Positions 63,014-64,000 of a stretch of 64,000 bases of DNA are shown one piece after another. Each line of letters starts with the position of its first letter. Positions within the stretch are counted from its first letter, which is position 1. This stretch comes from Lysobacterales bacterium 66-474 (GTDB lineage Bacteria; Pseudomonadota; Gammaproteobacteria; Xanthomonadales; Rhodanobacteraceae): positions 124,001 to 188,000 of the forward strand of contig MKWP01000014.1 of the NCBI GenBank assembly GCA_001899805.1, given 5' to 3'. The notes under the pieces were generated by a model that was not told the origin of the DNA, did not search any database, and worked only from the letters and a program-made list of their open reading frames with translations. The position numbers and the translations under genes were made by a program.

Positions 63014-63451
63014 CTACGCTGCCAAGGACAGCATGTCCCGTACTTCACCGACATTGACTTGCCCGGAACGTATGCAGCGCGCATACGCGAGCCCAACCAG
63101 ACGGGCCTTCTTGGCTGGCTTGAGCGTTTTGTGCGCACGGCGCAGCGCCTCTTCCACAATCCGCATCAGCTCTTCAAGCAATTCCAAATCGAGTTGACGT
63201 TCGAGCGCGCGGACCGGCTCGGCTTCCGGCCCCACTAATAGCCACGCCGGATCGATCCCGCGGATCTCGTACAGCGTCCGAAAAAGGGCGACGGGCATTT
63301 CGCGTTCCCCGCGTTCGTAATTGACGTACGCTCTGGGGGAAACGCCCAGACTTTCCGCAAACGCATTCTGGCTCAGCCCGGTCGCGGCACGTACGGCCGC
63401 CAACCGCGCGCCCAGCGCCGCGTTTCGTTCGATAGTGGCTATGCTACTCAT
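63014..63451 (-). CDS. XRE-family (CI-like) repressor
   Basis: 145 residues. Helix-turn-helix at about 13-60 (LAAVRAATGLSQNAFAESLG VSPRAYVNYERGER), then a helical C-terminal region. Divergent from a Ner-like gene 46 bp away, the layout of a phage immunity switch. Confidence 0.85.
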   Translation of the reverse strand: MSSIATIERNAALGARLAAVRAATGLSQNAFAESLGVSPRAYVNYERGEREMPVALFRTLYEIRGIDPAWLLVGPEAEPVRALERQLDLELLEELMRIVEEALRRAHKTLKPAKKARLVGLAYARCIRSGQVNVGEVRDMLSLAA

Positions 63452-63453
63452 TT

Positions 63454-63483
63454 ATGCAGTGCTATGCTCTCATCTATGTAGTG
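63454..63483. promoter_or_regulatory. Direct-repeat operators in the phage-type switch
   Basis: ATGCAGTG (63454-63461) and ATGTAGTG (63476-63483), 22 bp apart, in the 46-bp divergent gap. Confidence 0.5.
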
Positions 63484-63497
63484 TGACTCTATCACGC

Positions 63498-63752
63498 ATG
63501 CACCCAAACCAGAAACGCCATGAACAGATCAAGATGCGCCTGCGTCTGATGGGAAGTTCGCTGTCGGACGTTGCGCGTGAGCTGGGCGTCGCGGCGACCA
63601 CGGTAACCTCGGTCAGCCAAGGCGCTCGTCGTTCGCGCCGCATCGAGGCATTGATCGCCGTGAAGCTAAAGACTACGCCGGCACGGCTGTGGCCGGACCG
63701 GTACGCCGTGGGTCGCAGGCAGACGGGCTGCCAACAAGGAGGATCACCATGA
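63498..63752 (+). CDS. Ner/Nlp-like DNA-binding protein
   Basis: 84 residues from ATG 63498 (MHPNQKRHEQIKMRLRLMGS). Helix-turn-helix SLSDVARELGVAATTVTSVS QGARRSRRIEALIAVKLK resembles Ner of Mu-like phages. With the divergent XRE repressor it suggests the edge of a transposable-phage-like module or its remnant, continuing right of the window. Confidence 0.78.
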   Translation: MHPNQKRHEQIKMRLRLMGSSLSDVARELGVAATTVTSVSQGARRSRRIEALIAVKLKTTPARLWPDRYAVGRRQTGCQQGGSP

Positions 63753-63792
63753 CGTAGCCGCTCAACGCCTGGGCTTCTGAGCGGGCAAAGCA

Positions 63793-63826
63793 AAGGCCCC
63801 GAGCGTCTGGCAACGACCGGGGCCTT
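63793..63826. terminator. Hairpin terminator
   Basis: AAGGCCCCG / CGGGGCCTT, 9-bp perfect stem with a 16-nt loop, 40 bp after the Ner-like gene. Nothing further is recognised up to 64000. Confidence 0.65.
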
Positions 63827-64000
63827 GGATGATGCGGCGAAACTTGTTGTAACTGCATTTTCTGCGCTTTTCCCTTGCACGTCAACTGTCGAACCGCGTG
63901 TTCGCGCGATTCGCCGGGTGGTTGTTGCCGCATACCGCAGCAACATGCCACCTTCGGGAAGGGCAGATGATTCCAATCAAGAGCTTGTGCCGAATGGTGC

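Overview
The window reads as a high-GC gammaproteobacterial chromosome, most likely Xanthomonadales (Rhodanobacteraceae-like). Two blocks carry this: rsfS-rlmH-maf-rng-yhdP-tldD-yjgA-pmbA, and tRNA(His,Lys,Leu)-tig-clpP-clpX-lon-hupB-tRNA-Val. The assignment is inferred from gene order and codon use; no phylogenetic marker was compared.

Layout. (1) 1-915: rsfS (partial) and rlmH. (2) About 1161-5145: a cluster of attC-like recombination sites with cassettes and no integrase, i.e. a CALIN. It carries a Fic protein, a broken BrnT with an intact BrnA, a Phd/ParE pair, a small membrane protein and a membrane-anchored receiver-domain protein. It sits between rlmH and maf. (3) 5178-29993: housekeeping genes: maf, rng, yhdP, a YciI-like gene, tldD, yjgA/darP, pmbA, an M48 protease with a YjgN-like protein, a DUF1800/DUF1501 pair, xseB, four tRNAs, trigger factor, ClpP, ClpX, Lon and HU. 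(4) From the 3' end of tRNA-Val (29919-29993) to at least the right edge: a composite genomic island.

The island begins with a plasmid- or phage-like module (30394-45922). It holds a winged-helix replication-type protein, a membrane-anchored ClpA/B-type AAA+ ATPase, a hairpin-packed 1-kb noncoding stretch, a TraD/VirD4-like coupling ATPase, a YadA-like trimeric adhesin with a collagen-like insert, a duplicated membrane-protein/lipoprotein pair (one lipoprotein carries a type IV pilin-like domain) and several small genes. Six leaders in this module share a CAC-YATG-type motif a nearly fixed distance before the start codon. A four-repeat type I-E-like CRISPR mini-array without cas genes follows at 45924-46135. 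Next come tiny membrane-protein genes, two HicB-like antitoxins without HicA, an SRAP/YedK protein, a striking IF-2 N-domain/NYN-ribonuclease fusion, and umuD with a 3'-truncated umuC.

The last part is a metal-resistance segment: an MFS transporter; a MerR-controlled operon encoding a YPC-type P1B ATPase, an HMA protein, a CcdA-cupredoxin fusion and the MerR regulator; and an arsRICB-type arsenic operon. A divergent XRE/Ner-like phage switch lies at the right edge. No integrase, relaxase, VirB-type secretion genes or cas genes were recognised, so the transfer mode of the island and the way its CRISPR array is used are open. All identifications come from reading motifs; no database search was run.
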